Assembly: GCA_026419705.1 (NCBI GenBank)
Contig: JANZYY010000071.1
Coordinates: 1 to 13,896 of the forward strand
Length of the DNA: 13,896 nucleotides
Source: Fischerella sp.
GTDB taxonomy: Bacteria > Cyanobacteriota > Cyanobacteriia > Cyanobacteriales > Nostocaceae
Direction: 5' to 3'
Position 1 is the stretch's first letter. Each line of letters opens with the position of its first letter. Positions 12,679-13,896 of this stretch are shown one piece after another. Position numbers and translations under genes: made by a program. The notes under the pieces were generated by a model, which saw nothing but the letters and a program-made list of their open reading frames with translations, did not search any database and was not told the origin of the DNA.

Positions 12679-13751
12679 GTCAGTTCAATTTGACAGTCAT
12701 CACCAATCATAAATCGCAAAGCTTTAGGACGGCGAGGAGCAACTGTTAATTGCGCTCTTTGTCCAATGACGCTATCAATAATGCGTTGATGAATTCCAGT
12801 TATTCTAGCACCTTCTAGAACCACACTATGTTCTATATCAGTGTCGATGAGCCTGGTACGATCGGCAATGCTAGTGTAAGGGCCTATGAAGCAGTTTTCT
12901 AAATAACAATTGCTACCAATTACAATTGGACCGCGAACTATACAGTTTACTATTTTAGACCCACCTCCAATCTGGACTCGTCCAATCACCTGACTTTGAG
13001 CATCAATTTCTCCTAAAATTTCTGTGTTTAAGTAGGTATCAAGAATGAGACGGTTCGCTTCTAATAAGTCATCTTTTTTACCAGTATCTAACCACCACCC
13101 TTCTAATTGACAAGCTAAAACTTGCTTTTGTCGATCTATAAGGTATTGAATCGCATCGGTGATTTCCAACTCACCCCGAGCAGAAGGTTGGATAGAGGCG
13201 ATCGCATCATGAATCACATGAGAAAAAAAATAAACTCCTACCAATGCCAAATTGGAGGGTGGTTGTTTCGGTTTTTCGATTAACTGCAATACTCGCCCTG
13301 TCTCATCTACCTTAGCCACACCAAAAGCACTAGGATTGCTAACTTGACGCAAGAGAATCAAGGCGTCTTGCTTTTGAGTAGTAAATTTTTTGAGAAAATA
13401 ACTTAGATCACCTTGTTGAATGAGGTTATCTCCCAGGTACATCACAAAAGGCGAATCTCCTAGAAAGGGAAGGGCTACTTTCACGGCGTGAGCAAGCCCT
13501 GCTGGTTGCTCTTGCAATATGTATGTAATTTTTGCCCCAAAGCGATCGCCATTTCCTGTTTTAGCTTTTACTTCTGACCCTGTTTCCGGACTAATAATAA
13601 TACCAATATCAGTAATCCCAGCAGCAACAATTTCTTCAATGCCATACCACAAAATAGGTTTATTGGCAACAGGTACAAGTTGTTTTGCCCCCGTGTAGGT
13701 GAGAGGGCGCAAACGAGTGCCTTTACCGCCAGAAAGGATCAGTGCTTTCAT
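12675..13751 (-). CDS. rfbA: Glucose-1-phosphate thymidylyltransferase, long form
   Basis: This enzyme makes dTDP-glucose from dTTP and glucose-1-phosphate, the entry to dTDP-rhamnose and related sugars. The 358-aa protein starts MKALILSGGKGTRLRPLT (signature GGKGTRLRPLT, 8-18), then LGDN (106-109), EKPKQPPSNLA (159-169), GELEITDA (193-200) and GWWLDTGK (218-225). From about 245 to the end it has hexapeptide-like left-handed beta-helix repeats (IGGGSKIVNCIVRGPIVIGS), which distinguish the long form from the ~290-aa RfbA. ATG 13751 is the right start: the open frame continues upstream to 13814, but that extension is repeat and palindrome DNA. No SD precedes it; the heptamer CCACCAA array begins 7 bp upstream. 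The stop overlaps the GT2 start. The final hexapeptide-domain specificity (dTTP versus other NTP) is not proven. Confidence 0.93.
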   Translation of the reverse strand: MKALILSGGKGTRLRPLTYTGAKQLVPVANKPILWYGIEEIVAAGITDIGIIISPETGSEVKAKTGNGDRFGAKITYILQEQPAGLAHAVKVALPFLGDSPFVMYLGDNLIQQGDLSYFLKKFTTQKQDALILLRQVSNPSAFGVAKVDETGRVLQLIEKPKQPPSNLALVGVYFFSHVIHDAIASIQPSARGELEITDAIQYLIDRQKQVLACQLEGWWLDTGKKDDLLEANRLILDTYLNTEILGEIDAQSQVIGRVQIGGGSKIVNCIVRGPIVIGSNCYLENCFIGPYTSIADRTRLIDTDIEHSVVLEGARITGIHQRIIDSVIGQRAQLTVAPRRPKALRFMIGDDCQIELT

Positions 13752-13758
13752 AAAATTT

Positions 13759-13787
13759 GGTTGGTGGTTGGTGGTTGGTGGTTGTAC
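13759..13787. repeat. GGTTGGT heptamer array in the rfbA leader
   Basis: Three exact GGTTGGT units plus a partial fourth (13759-13784) sit directly upstream of the rfbA start codon, replacing the position where a ribosome binding site would be. It is an STRR-type repeat, related in sequence to the TTAGTGG block that follows the palindrome. Confidence 0.85.
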
Positions 13788-13809
13788 CAGACGTGCCATG
13801 GCACGTCTG
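13788..13809. repeat. 22-bp perfect palindrome in the rfbA leader
   Basis: Positions 13788-13809 read the same on both strands (CAGACGTGCCA followed by its exact complement-reverse). Flanking GTA and TAC could extend the stem past a one-base bulge. It is probably a dispersed hairpin repeat inserted within STRR DNA; in the leader RNA it would form a strong hairpin without a T-tract. Confidence 0.85.
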
Positions 13810-13810
13810 T

Positions 13811-13878
13811 ACATTAGTTAGTGGATAATGGTTAGTGGTCAATAAACAACAAACAACTAACGACTAACTACTAACTCT
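13811..13878. repeat. Second STRR heptamer block
   Basis: TTAGTGG-type units (13815-13840) are followed by CAACTAA and CTAACTA units to about 13875, the same order and orientation as at 10528-10637. The two blocks bracket the glycan gene cluster. No gene is seen from here to the window end. Confidence 0.8.
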
Positions 13879-13896
13879 CTTAACATTCTTCTGAGT

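Noticed and set aside
13752..13814. N-terminal extension of rfbA from a start at 13814
   Set aside because: The extra 21 residues are encoded by repeat and palindrome DNA, whereas MKALILSGGKG at 13751 is the family N-terminus.

Overview
This window looks like chromosomal DNA of a filamentous, heterocyst-type (Nostocales-like) cyanobacterium. The octamer GCGATCGC (HIP1) occurs 12 times. Heptameric tandem repeats of the CTAACTA / TTAGTGG type border several genes, and the household genes read as cyanobacterial proteins. Everything here is from reading the sequence; no database search was run.

Left flank (1-3565). A decayed toxin-antitoxin locus lies on the minus strand: a ribbon-helix-helix antitoxin-like gene (740-952), an intact vapB-like antitoxin (503-703), and a vapC PIN toxin inactivated by a frameshift and a stop codon (112-506). 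A 44-codon remnant of a Ser/Thr protein kinase lies at 1044-1175. Then come nadA (quinolinate synthase, minus), a divergent calcineurin-like metallophosphoesterase (2478-3407, plus), a strong Rho-independent terminator, and a tRNA-Ser(UGA) gene (3481-3565).

Central accessory module (3574-9150, minus strand). This is the most interesting part. It is a tightly packed four-gene operon. In order of transcription it encodes a DUF6884/YaaA-like small protein (GTG start), a large NurA-domain nuclease (TTG start with a strong SD), a HerA/FtsK-type hexameric ATPase, and a tRNA-guanine-transglycosylase (TGT)/DpdA-like enzyme with an N-terminal cysteine cluster and a long coiled-coil C-terminus. The last three genes overlap by ATGA. 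A TGT-fold base-exchange enzyme together with a DNA end-processing nuclease-translocase pair suggests a base-modification-linked DNA defence or DNA-processing system. This is an inference: it is related in concept to, but differs in gene content from, the described Dpd (7-deazaguanine in DNA) clusters. The operon ends 8 bp from the 3' end of the tRNA gene and contains no perfect HIP1 site until its promoter-proximal gene, both consistent with acquisition by transfer. A promoter with an embedded perfect palindrome and an 82-bp MITE-like element lie just upstream.

Right flank (9650-13896). An XRE-family regulator (minus) faces an unrecognised 166-aa protein gene (plus) whose last codons are made of heptamer repeats. 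A three-gene surface-glycan cluster follows on the minus strand: a long-form glucose-1-phosphate thymidylyltransferase (rfbA-type), a GT2 glycosyltransferase and a GT4 glycosyltransferase. Heptamer-repeat blocks sit at both edges of this cluster. A 22-bp perfect palindrome lies in the rfbA leader, and a palindromic CCCCCC/GGGGGG element is fused in frame within the GT4 gene.
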